The position numbers and the translations under genes are program-made. A DNA stretch of 7,837 nucleotides from Asaia bogorensis (GTDB lineage: Bacteria; Pseudomonadota; Alphaproteobacteria; Acetobacterales; Acetobacteraceae). The stretch spans positions 1-7,837 of the forward strand of contig CAMCZJ010000144.1 of the NCBI GenBank assembly GCA_945886995.1, written 5' to 3'. This document shows, in pieces, positions 1 to 6,200 of the stretch. The number at the start of each line of letters is the position of its first letter. Within the stretch, counting starts at the first letter, position 1. Under the pieces are notes generated by a model, which worked only from the letters and a program-made list of their open reading frames with translations, was not told the origin of the DNA and searched no databases.

Positions 1-516
1 GATGGCGCGCCGCGGCGTGACTTTTTGAAACTCGTGACCGGCGCTTTTGCCGCGGTCGGTGTTGGTGCCATTGCTTGGCCCTTCATCGCTTCCTTGCAGC
101 CCGCCAAGGATACCCTGGCGCTGGCCAACACTGATGTGGATTTGGCCCCGATCACGGAAGGCCAGGCCATCACGGTGATGTGGCGCGGCAAGCCGGTTTT
201 CGTGCGCAACCGTACGGCCAAGGAAATTGAGGAAGCGCGCGCCGTGCCGACCAATTCCCTGCCCGATCCGGCCACCGACCAATCCCGCGTGCAGAAGGAT
301 CAATGGCTTGTGCTGGTTGGCATTTGCACCCATTTGGGTTGCGTGCCCACGGGCCAAAGGGCCACCGATGCGCGCGGCGAATATGGCGGCTGGTTCTGCC
401 CCTGCCATGGCAGCCATTACGACACATCAGGCAGAATTCGCAAAGGACCGGCGCCCCGGAACCTTGACGTTCCGCAATACGCCTTCACATCCGACACCAA
501 GATCAGAATCGGTTGA
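1..516 (+). CDS. petA: Rieske iron-sulfur subunit of cytochrome bc1 (5' partial)
   Basis: This is the 2Fe-2S subunit of ubiquinol:cytochrome c reductase, which takes the first electron from quinol at the Qo site and hands it to cytochrome c1. The reading frame is open to the left edge, so the true start lies outside the window; the TTG at 25 is internal. The first visible residues include RRDFLK (residues 5-10 of the visible part), a good twin-arginine export motif, followed by one hydrophobic anchor (about residues 11-33). Cluster box I is CTHLGC (nt 325-342) and box II is CPCHGS (nt 397-414). From family knowledge, the first Cys and the His of box I, and the first Cys and the His of box II, bind the cluster; the remaining two Cys form a disulfide. 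All are present. The C-terminal stretch after box II (GPAPRNL) is also typical. The stop is 12 bp before petB, as in fbcFBC operons. Confidence 0.96.
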   Translation, partial: DGAPRRDFLKLVTGAFAAVGVGAIAWPFIASLQPAKDTLALANTDVDLAPITEGQAITVMWRGKPVFVRNRTAKEIEEARAVPTNSLPDPATDQSRVQKDQWLVLVGICTHLGCVPTGQRATDARGEYGGWFCPCHGSHYDTSGRIRKGPAPRNLDVPQYAFTSDTKIRIG

Positions 517-528
517 GGATAGAAAAAC

Positions 529-1797
529 ATGTCAATCGGGTTGCACAATAGCGATTTCAAGAACCCAGTAGTGCGCTGGATAGATCAGCGTCTGCCGGTT
601 TTCACCATGATGCAGAAGGAATACGGAACCTTCCCAACGCCGAGGAATTTCAACTATTTCTGGAATTTCGGCGCTCTCGCCATGGTCACGCTGATGATCA
701 TGATCGCGACGGGCATTTTCCTTTCCATGCATTACGCCGCGCATACCGGCCTTGCCTTCGACAGTGTCGAACGCATTATGCGCGATGTGAATTTCGGCTG
801 GCTTATCCGTTACATTCACATGAACGGCGCCAGTATGTTCTTCATTGTGGTCTATATCCACATCTTCCGCGGCATGTATTACGGTTCCTACAAGGCGCCG
901 CGCGAATTGCTGTGGATGCTGGGGGTCACGATCTTCCTACTGATGATGGCGACCGCCTTCATGGGTTATGTGCTGCCCTGGGGTCAGATGTCCTTCTGGG
1001 GTGCCACGGTCATCACAAACCTGTTCAGCGCCTTCCCGGTGGTGGGCAGCCATATCGTGGAATTGCTCTGGGGCGGCATGAGCGTGGATAACCCGACGCT
1101 CAACCGCTTCTTCAGCCTGCATTATCTGCTGCCCTTCGTGATCTTCGGCGTGGTCTTCCTGCATGTCGCCGCGCTGCACATCACGGGGTCCAACAACCCG
1201 CTTGGGATCGAACCCAAGGGCCCGCAGGACACACTTCCCTTCCACCCCTATTACACGGCGAAGGATAGCGTGGGGCTGGTGGTGTATTTCATCGTCTTCG
1301 CCGTGCTGGTGTTCTTTGCGCCGAATTATCTGGGCCATCCGGATAATTACATTCCGGCCAACCCGCTGGTGACGCCGCCGCATATTGTGCCGGAATGGTA
1401 CTTCCTGCCCTATTACGCGATCCTGCGCGCGGTGCCGGATAAGCTTGGCGGCGTGTTGCTGATGTTTGGTTCGATCCTGGTTTGGTTCGTGCTTCCTTGG
1501 CTGGATCGTTCCCCGGTGCGGTCCATGCGCTTCCGTCCGCTGGCGCGCATCTTCTTCCTGCTCTGGACCGTTTGCTTCCTGGTTCTGCTCTGGGTTGGCG
1601 GCAAGCCGGCGGAAGGCACCTATGTGCTGATCGCGCGTATCGCGACCGCCTATTATTTCGCCTACTTCCTGGTGGTCCTACCGCTGCTGGCGCGGTTGGA
1701 GCGGCCCTTGCCGCTGCCAGAAAGTATATCCCGCCCGGTGCTTGGGGGCGGGCCGTTGCCCATGGGCGCGGCTGCCAAGCCGATGGAGAAGGCCTGA
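529..1797 (+). CDS. petB: Cytochrome b subunit of cytochrome bc1
   Basis: This is the membrane core of the bc1 complex, carrying hemes bL and bH and the Qo and Qi quinone sites. The protein has 422 residues, typical for the bacterial form with fused N- and C-terminal domains. Eight hydrophobic helices are visible at about 46-70, 90-115, 126-151, 199-219, 247-265, 305-325, 339-358 and 367-390. The heme histidines are H97 and H198 (bL) and H111 and H212 (bH), each pair 14 residues apart along its helix. The Qo-site PEWY motif is at 288-291. The ATG at 529 follows a GAGG at 515-518 that overlaps the petA stop. The gene ends 2 bp before the petC ATG, which suggests translational coupling. No key residue is missing. 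Confidence 0.98.
   Translation: MSIGLHNSDFKNPVVRWIDQRLPVFTMMQKEYGTFPTPRNFNYFWNFGALAMVTLMIMIATGIFLSMHYAAHTGLAFDSVERIMRDVNFGWLIRYIHMNGASMFFIVVYIHIFRGMYYGSYKAPRELLWMLGVTIFLLMMATAFMGYVLPWGQMSFWGATVITNLFSAFPVVGSHIVELLWGGMSVDNPTLNRFFSLHYLLPFVIFGVVFLHVAALHITGSNNPLGIEPKGPQDTLPFHPYYTAKDSVGLVVYFIVFAVLVFFAPNYLGHPDNYIPANPLVTPPHIVPEWYFLPYYAILRAVPDKLGGVLLMFGSILVWFVLPWLDRSPVRSMRFRPLARIFFLLWTVCFLVLLWVGGKPAEGTYVLIARIATAYYFAYFLVVLPLLARLERPLPLPESISRPVLGGGPLPMGAAAKPMEKA
1785..1788 (+). promoter_or_regulatory. Ribosome binding site that sets the petC start
   Basis: A GGAG inside the last codons of petB lies 11 nt upstream of the ATG at 1800. That ATG opens directly into a signal peptide. The same frame runs open upstream to a GTG at 1482, but the extra 106 residues lie within petB and carry no c1 sequence, so 1800 is the start. 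Confidence 0.75.
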
Positions 1798-1799
1798 TC

Positions 1800-2567
1800 A
1801 TGTTGCGTCATTCAATCAAGGCTCTCGCCCTCGCCCTTGGCCTTTTCGCCGCCGCCCCCGCCCATGCGGCGGGGGGAGAGATTGCCATCCCGGACCGGAA
1901 ATTCTCCTTCGATGGGATTTTCGGCACCTATGATCGCGCCAGCGCCCAGCGCGGCTTCCAGGTCTATAAGGAAGTCTGCTCGGCCTGCCATGGCATGCGG
2001 TTGGTCGCCTATCGCAATCTGAGCGAATTGGGGCTGACCCAGGCTCAGGTGGAAGCCATCGCGGCGCAGTTTCAAGTCACGGATGGCCCGAATGACGAAG
2101 GCCAGATGTTCGAACGCCCGGGCCGCCCTTCGGATAGGTTCCGCCGCCCCTTCCCCAATGAAGCCGCAGCTGCTGCCGCGAATAATGGCAAGGCGCCCCC
2201 GGACCTTTCTGTCATGGCAAAGGCACGGGCCGGTGGGGCGGATTACCTCTTTGCACTGCTCACCGGCTATGAGGATCCGCCCCCCGGTTTTGTTTTGGCC
2301 GATGGCGCGCATTACAATAAGTTCTATCCCGGCCATGCTATCGCCATGGGCGCGCCGCTGAACCCTGATCAGGTGGAATACGCCGATGGCACCAAGGCGA
2401 CCGTTGAGCAGATGGCGCATGATGTCTCCACCTTCCTGCAATGGGCCGCGGAGCCGGAACTTGAACAGCGCCGCGCTTTGGGCGTGAAGATCATCATCTT
2501 CCTGACCATCCTTGCTGGGTTGACCTATGCGGTGAAGCGCAAGGTTTGGGCTGACGTTGAACACTGA
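1800..2567 (+). CDS. petC: Cytochrome c1 subunit of cytochrome bc1
   Basis: This is the periplasmic c-type heme subunit that takes electrons from the Rieske centre and passes them to a soluble or membrane-bound cytochrome c. The 255-residue precursor has a Sec signal peptide (1-23, likely cut after AHA). The covalent heme-binding motif CSACH is at 60-64. Met183 in IAMGAPL is the expected sixth heme iron ligand. The segment QVEYADGT and a following MAHDVSTFLQWAAEPE (205-220) are typical of c1. One C-terminal membrane anchor spans about 227-244, followed by a basic tail. The residues after Met183 are Gly-Ala rather than the Pro-rich stretch common in c1; I take this as a mild variation. The gene begins 2 bp after petB and ends 27 bp before a strong terminator, so it is the last gene of the operon. 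No fourth bc1 subunit gene is visible. Confidence 0.97.
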   Translation: MLRHSIKALALALGLFAAAPAHAAGGEIAIPDRKFSFDGIFGTYDRASAQRGFQVYKEVCSACHGMRLVAYRNLSELGLTQAQVEAIAAQFQVTDGPNDEGQMFERPGRPSDRFRRPFPNEAAAAAANNGKAPPDLSVMAKARAGGADYLFALLTGYEDPPPGFVLADGAHYNKFYPGHAIAMGAPLNPDQVEYADGTKATVEQMAHDVSTFLQWAAEPELEQRRALGVKIIIFLTILAGLTYAVKRKVWADVEH

Positions 2568-2594
2568 TCGCTTCTGAAGCGCTGTAAGCAAAGG

Positions 2595-2625
2595 CACGCG
2601 TCCCTTCCGGGGCGCGTGTTTTTTT
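2595..2625 (+). terminator. Rho-independent terminator of the petABC operon
   Basis: A 10-bp stem (2595-2604 with 2609-2618, one G-T wobble) encloses a TTCC loop and is followed at once by seven T residues (2619-2625). It starts 27 bp after the petC stop. This is a textbook intrinsic terminator and marks the end of the bc1 operon. A smaller perfect inverted repeat, CGCTTC-T-GAAGCG, lies just upstream at 2569-2581 and may help folding of the 3' end. Confidence 0.92.
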
Positions 2626-2678
2626 ATGGGTCGCCCACCGTTTCCATCGGCACGCATTCTGCGCTAGTGACCCTTTCC

Positions 2679-3251
2679 ATGGTGTTAGCCGAACCCGTTG
2701 AGCGCTTGAAGGTGCAGGTGACATTCCTGCGTATGGATGCGCCGCCTGCCAGCCCTGCCCCGCCTTTGCCCAGTGATGCGCGGGTGGAAAGGGTGCTGCA
2801 TTGCTCCGTGCCGTTTTATCGGTACCTATATGATACGGTTGGCGCGCCCTGGCTCTGGTGGATGCGGCGCATCGCTTCTGATGCGGAATTGGCGGGCTTG
2901 CTTGGCCATCCGGCGGTGAGCGTGCATGTGTTGCTGCGTGATGGCGAACCGGCTGGGTTCTATGAATTGGACCATCGTGGCGGCCAGGCCACGAACCTTT
3001 CATATTTCGGGCTGATGCCTTGGGCGATTGGTACGGGGCTTGGTGCCGCCTTTCTGCGCCATGCTGTGGATGCTGCCTGGCGGATCGGCCTGCCGGCAGT
3101 GACAGTGAATACTTGCAATGCGGATCATCCCCGTGCCCTGCCTGGCTATCTGGCGGTAGGCTTCCGCAAGCTGCGCGTGGCGGAGGAAGTCTGGCCGGTG
3201 CCGCTTTCACTTGGCATGCCCATTCCGGCGCATCTGCCGCGCCTGGGCTAG
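2679..3251 (+). CDS. GNAT-family N-acetyltransferase
   Basis: This is probably an acetyl-CoA-dependent N-acyltransferase; the substrate is unknown. From the ATG at 2679 it has 190 residues, the usual size for a single GNAT domain. Visible elements are an N-terminal FYRYLYDTVGAPWLW block (46-60), a beta-strand pair around VHVLLRDGEPAGFYEL (82-97), the acetyl-CoA pyrophosphate loop region IGTGLG (117-122), and the C-terminal NTCNADHPRALPGYLAVGF (144-162), which matches GNAT motif B. The first loop position, usually Arg or Gln, is Ile here. The frame stays open to a GTG at 2616, but that codon lies in the stem of the petC terminator and is not credible. A GTG at 2667 is a possible alternative. 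No clear Shine-Dalgarno precedes 2679, so the start is uncertain and the mRNA could be leaderless. The bc1 terminator separates this gene from petABC. Confidence 0.85.
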   Translation: MVLAEPVERLKVQVTFLRMDAPPASPAPPLPSDARVERVLHCSVPFYRYLYDTVGAPWLWWMRRIASDAELAGLLGHPAVSVHVLLRDGEPAGFYELDHRGGQATNLSYFGLMPWAIGTGLGAAFLRHAVDAAWRIGLPAVTVNTCNADHPRALPGYLAVGFRKLRVAEEVWPVPLSLGMPIPAHLPRLG

Positions 3252-3296
3252 CGGCTGCGTATTCCCAGGAAGGCTGCAAGCGCCTTTAATGGTGGC

Positions 3297-3302
3297 GGAG
3301 GA
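3297..3302 (+). promoter_or_regulatory. Ribosome binding site that sets the Bug-receptor start
   Basis: GGAGGA lies 10 nt before the ATG at 3313, which opens directly into an export signal. In-frame ATGs at 3211 and 3289 lie upstream. The one at 3211 is inside the acetyltransferase gene; the one at 3289 has only a distant AGGAAGG and would add eight polar residues ahead of the signal. Confidence 0.7.
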
Positions 3303-3312
3303 TCAACCCGCC

Positions 3313-4284
3313 ATGAACAATGCTTCTCGCCGGATGCTGCTCGGTTCAGTGCTTGCCCTGCCATTCATCACGCGCGCCGCTGCGCAGCCTGCCTGGCCGG
3401 ATCGGCCGGTGCGTATCATCATCCCCTTTGGCGCGGGCGGGCCGATTGATCTGGTGGGCCGCTTGCTGGCCGAGCATTTGAAGGAAAGGCTGGGCCAGCC
3501 CTTCATCATCGAAAACCGCCCAGGTGCCGGCGGCAGCATCGGCATTCATACCGTGGTGCAATCGCCGCCCGATGGCACCGCCTTTGTGCTGACGAGTGCA
3601 TCACTTGCCAGCGTGCCGGCGCTTTACCCCAATCGCGGGCTTGACCCGCGCATAGCTTTGGCGCCGGTCAGCCTGGTCGCGGATATCCCAACCGCCATGG
3701 TGGTGCGCGCCGCCGCGCCCTTTCAAAACGTGCAGGATGTGTTGAAGGCGGCACGGGCTGACCCGGGGCGGCTGACTTATGGCAGCGGCGGGGTTGGGTC
3801 TTCCAACCACCTATCCGGGGCGCTGTTTGCGTTGGCGGCCAATCTGGACCTCACGCATGTTTCCTATCGCGGGGCGGCGCCGGCCATGACGGCGCTTTAC
3901 GCCGGCGAAATAGACATGGTCTTCGCGAGTACGGTGGAAACCCTGCCGCATGTGCAGGGCGGCCGCGCGCGGCTTTTGGGCGTGGCGGGGCCGAGGCGCT
4001 TGCCGGCACTGCCCGATACGCCGGCGATTAATGAAACCGTGCCCGGCTATGTCGCGCTGAATTGGTATGCCATCGCCGCGCCGCGCGCCACACCACCCGC
4101 CATCATCGCCCGGATGGCGGAGACCTTGGGCAGCATTCGTGATCTGCCCGATGTGCGCGCGCGCTTTGCCGCCGCCGGTACCATGCCCTTGCTGACCGGC
4201 CCGGCTGAATTGGCGGCGTTGTTGGAGAGTGATGTGCCGCAATGGCAGCGCGTGGTGGCGGCCACGGGGATCAAGGTGGAGTAA
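3313..4284 (+). CDS. Bug/TctC-family tripartite tricarboxylate transporter receptor
   Basis: This is a periplasmic solute-binding protein of the Bug family, which binds small carboxylates and related compounds and delivers them to TctAB-type membrane permeases. The 323-residue protein is of normal family length. Its leader (about 1-24) carries SRRMLLGS, a twin-arginine-like motif, and ends in AAA before QPAWPDRPVRI, the usual mature start. Family motifs are the first ligand loop PFGAGGPIDLVGR (38-50), ENRPGAGGSIG (67-77), YGSGGVGSSNHLSG (156-169), HVSYRGAAPAM (182-192) and GEIDMVF (198-204). Asp46 is the residue expected to contact the ligand's amide or alpha-carbon side in this family. No tctA or tctB permease gene is visible, so the receptor is an orphan here, which is common where Bug families are expanded. 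The ligand cannot be read from the sequence. Confidence 0.93.
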   Translation: MNNASRRMLLGSVLALPFITRAAAQPAWPDRPVRIIIPFGAGGPIDLVGRLLAEHLKERLGQPFIIENRPGAGGSIGIHTVVQSPPDGTAFVLTSASLASVPALYPNRGLDPRIALAPVSLVADIPTAMVVRAAAPFQNVQDVLKAARADPGRLTYGSGGVGSSNHLSGALFALAANLDLTHVSYRGAAPAMTALYAGEIDMVFASTVETLPHVQGGRARLLGVAGPRRLPALPDTPAINETVPGYVALNWYAIAAPRATPPAIIARMAETLGSIRDLPDVRARFAAAGTMPLLTGPAELAALLESDVPQWQRVVAATGIKVE

Positions 4285-4342
4285 TGCGCAACTTGCTGCC
4301 CTGTATCGCGCCGGTTTAGCCTTTGCCTGAAAACAAGAAAGC

Positions 4343-4362
4343 ACCGCGCCCCTTCGCGCGGT
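4343..4362 (+). other. Hairpin directly before the acyl-CoA synthetase RBS
   Basis: A perfect 7-bp inverted repeat (4343-4349 with 4356-4362, loop CCCTTC) ends one base before the G-rich ribosome binding site at 4364-4370. It has no T-tract, so it is not a standard terminator. Its loop and the adjacent base supply a CCCC run (4349-4352) that could pair instead with the GGGG of the ribosome binding site. Function is unknown; it may be chance in GC-rich DNA. Confidence 0.35.
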
Positions 4363-4363
4363 T

Positions 4364-4370
4364 GGGGGAG
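4364..4370 (+). promoter_or_regulatory. Ribosome binding site that sets the acyl-CoA synthetase start
   Basis: GGGGGAG lies 9 nt before the ATG at 4380. The frame is open to a TTG at 4323, but that codon has no comparable site, and the 19 extra residues are polar and low in similarity to anything I recognise. Confidence 0.7.
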
Positions 4371-4379
4371 TATCAGCGC

Positions 4380-6071
4380 ATGAGCCATTCCGCCTTCAAA
4401 GCCGCGCGGGATTTTCTGCTGGCGCAGCGGGGCGATTACACCACGGCCTATCGTGATTTCCGCTGGCCGGCGCTGGATCATTTCAACTGGGCGCTCGATT
4501 GGTTTGACGCGGAATTGGCCGCGGGCGCGCATGGTGCCCGCCCCGCACTTCGCATTGTTGGTGATGGTGCGGCGGAACGCAACTTCGCCGAGCTTTCGGC
4601 GGCGTCCAACCGCGTTGCAAATGGGCTGCGTGCGCTTGGCGTGAAGCGTGGCGATCGCATCCTGCTCATGCTCGGCAATGTTGTGCCGCTCTGGGAAGTC
4701 ATGCTGGCGGCGATGAAATTGGGCGCTGTGGTGATCCCCGCGACAACGCTGCTGGCCGGCGATGATTTGAAGGATCGCTTCACGCGCGGCCGCGCGCGCT
4801 TCGTGGTCGCCAATGCCGCCGATGCACCGAAATTCCAAGCGCTGGAAGCGGGCGTCACCTGCATCGCGGTGGGCACAGCGCCAGCGGGGTGGATCGCTTA
4901 TGAAACCCTGCATCAGGGTGCGGCCAGCTTCACGCCGGATGGGCCAACCAAGGCCCAAGATCCCATGTTGCTTTATTTCACATCAGGCACCACGGCCAAG
5001 CCGAAGCTTGTTCTGCACAGCCACCAATCCTATCCGGTGGGGCATCTTTCCACCATGTTCGTGCTCGGCTTGCAGCCAGGCGATATGCATTTGAACATTT
5101 CCTCGCCGGGCTGGGCGAAGCATGCCTGGTCCTGTATTTTTGCGCCCTGGATTGCGGGGGCGGCGGTCTTCATCGCCAATCAGCCGCGCTTCCACGCGCG
5201 CGGCATGTTGGATGCGATTGCCGCCAATGGAGTCACCACGCTCTGCGCCCCGCCCACTGTCTGGCGCATGTTTGTGCAGGAGGACATGACATCCATTCGC
5301 ACCTCCTTGCGCGAGGTGGCCGGCGCGGGGGAACCGCTCAATCCCGAAATCATCGAACAGGTGCGCGACGCCTGGGGCCTCACGATCCGCGACTTCTTCG
5401 GCCAGACGGAAACCACGGCACAAATCGGCAATCCGCCGGGCATGGCGTTGAAGGAAGGCTCTATGGGCAAGCCGCTGCCGGGCTACCGGATTGTGCTTCT
5501 CGACCCCGATGACAAGCCGGCTGAGGAAGGGGAGGTCTGCATCGCGCTCAACCCCGCGCCGACCGGGCTGATGATGGGCTATCAGGCGGATGATGGCAGC
5601 ACCCTGCCGGCGGGCGAGGCGTTTTATCGCACCGGCGATGTCGCCAATCGGGATCAGGATGGCTATCTGACCTATGTCGGGCGGGCGGATGATGTCTTCA
5701 AAGCCTCCGACTACCGGATTTCGCCCTTTGAATTGGAAAGCGTGCTGATTGAGCATGAGGCGGTGGCGGAAGCGGCCGTGGTGCCCGCGCCGGACGCCAT
5801 GCGCATGGCAGTACCCAAAGCGTTCATTGCGCTGGCGCCGGGCGCGGTGGCTAATCCGGCCACCATGCTTTCCATCTTCCAGCATCTGCGCGGGCGGCTT
5901 TCCGCCTTCAAGCGCGTGCGGCGGCTGGAAGTGCATGAGCTGCCGAAAACCATTTCGGGCAAGATCCGCCGCGTGGAGCTGCGCCAATTGGAGGAAAAGC
6001 GCTTCGCCGCCGGCACCAGGTCAGCGGGCGAGTTTCGGGAGGAGGATTTCCCGGAACTCAGGCATGGATAA
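4380..6071 (+). CDS. AMP-forming acyl-CoA synthetase (ANL superfamily)
   Basis: This enzyme activates a carboxylic acid with ATP to an acyl-adenylate and then transfers the acyl group to CoA. The 563-residue length fits. The phosphate-binding A3 motif is TSGTTAKPK (201-209). Other core motifs are FFGQTET (339-345), YRTGD (416-420) and GRADDVFKASDYRISP (434-449), which forms the hinge before the small C-terminal domain. The catalytic lysine is K528 in PKTISGKIRR. The hinge motif has Asp444 before Tyr where many family members have Gly; I recall this in medium-chain or ACSM-like synthetases, but am not certain. The segment SSPGWAKHAW (241-250) also resembles that branch and acetyl-CoA synthetase relatives. 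A medium-chain, branched or aryl acid is the likely substrate, but the sequence does not decide. The gene follows the Bug receptor after 95 bp and precedes the transaminase by 129 bp. Confidence 0.93.
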   Translation: MSHSAFKAARDFLLAQRGDYTTAYRDFRWPALDHFNWALDWFDAELAAGAHGARPALRIVGDGAAERNFAELSAASNRVANGLRALGVKRGDRILLMLGNVVPLWEVMLAAMKLGAVVIPATTLLAGDDLKDRFTRGRARFVVANAADAPKFQALEAGVTCIAVGTAPAGWIAYETLHQGAASFTPDGPTKAQDPMLLYFTSGTTAKPKLVLHSHQSYPVGHLSTMFVLGLQPGDMHLNISSPGWAKHAWSCIFAPWIAGAAVFIANQPRFHARGMLDAIAANGVTTLCAPPTVWRMFVQEDMTSIRTSLREVAGAGEPLNPEIIEQVRDAWGLTIRDFFGQTETTAQIGNPPGMALKEGSMGKPLPGYRIVLLDPDDKPAEEGEVCIALNPAPTGLMMGYQADDGSTLPAGEAFYRTGDVANRDQDGYLTYVGRADDVFKASDYRISPFELESVLIEHEAVAEAAVVPAPDAMRMAVPKAFIALAPGAVANPATMLSIFQHLRGRLSAFKRVRRLEVHELPKTISGKIRRVELRQLEEKRFAAGTRSAGEFREEDFPELRHG

Positions 6072-6077
6072 CGGCGC

Positions 6078-6110
6078 CCCGCTTGCCCCCGCGCGCCAGC
6101 GGGTGTTTGT
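6078..6110 (+). terminator. Weak possible terminator after the acyl-CoA synthetase
   Basis: CCCGCT (6078-6083) pairs with AGCGGG (6098-6103) across a 14-nt loop, followed by TGTTTGT. A competing pairing, GGCGC (6073-6077) with GCGCC (6093-6097), is also possible. The stem is short and the T-run is broken, so termination here would be inefficient at best. Confidence 0.25.
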
Positions 6111-6129
6111 ATGGGGGAAGAGCCTTAGT

Positions 6130-6159
6130 TTGATCGCATTTTCCGAGCCGCCAAGTAAT
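6130..6159 (+). promoter_or_regulatory. Possible promoter for the aminotransferase gene
   Basis: TTGATC (6130-6135) and AGTAAT (6154-6159) each match four of six bases of the sigma-70 -35 and -10 consensus, with an 18-nt spacer. The -10 lies inside the inner palindrome at 6150-6169. Matches this weak occur by chance, so this is only a candidate. Confidence 0.25.
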
Positions 6160-6179
6160 GCTACTTGGCTTGAAAATGC
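6136..6179. repeat. Nested inverted repeat upstream of the aminotransferase
   Basis: The inner palindrome is GCCAAGTA (6150-6157), a 4-nt centre, then TACTTGGC (6162-6169), 8 of 8 matching. The outer pair is GCATTTTC (6136-6143) and GAAAATGC (6172-6179), also 8 of 8. The two arms are separated by 6 nt on the left and 2 nt on the right. The structure ends 9 bp before the GGAG of the aminotransferase ribosome binding site (6189-6192). It could be an operator for a dimeric or tetrameric repressor, or an RNA stem with an internal loop. There is no T-tract, so it is not a standard terminator. It is AT-richer than the surroundings. Confidence 0.7.
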
Positions 6180-6200
6180 TCAGCGCCCGGAGATACCCCG

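Noticed and set aside
25..27. TTG at 25 as the start of the Rieske protein
   Set aside because: The frame is open to the left edge and the upstream residues complete the RRDFLK twin-arginine motif, so the gene begins before the window.
937..1383. Antisense open frame inside petB
   Set aside because: The His/Arg-rich composition is that of a shadow frame opposite a membrane protein gene; there is no ribosome binding site or recognisable domain.
1482..1799. N-terminal extension of cytochrome c1 from a GTG at 1482
   Set aside because: It lies wholly within the petB coding sequence in another frame, and the ATG at 1800 starts directly at a clean Sec signal peptide with its own ribosome binding site.
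2616..2678. GTG at 2616 as the acetyltransferase start
   Set aside because: It sits in the right arm of the petC terminator stem, and a transcript starting upstream would be terminated there.
4047..5987. Long antisense open frames (4047-4958 and 4983-5987) opposite the receptor and acyl-CoA synthetase genes
   Set aside because: They lie opposite strongly supported genes, are rich in Arg, His and Gly as expected from GC-rich complement, and show no family motifs.
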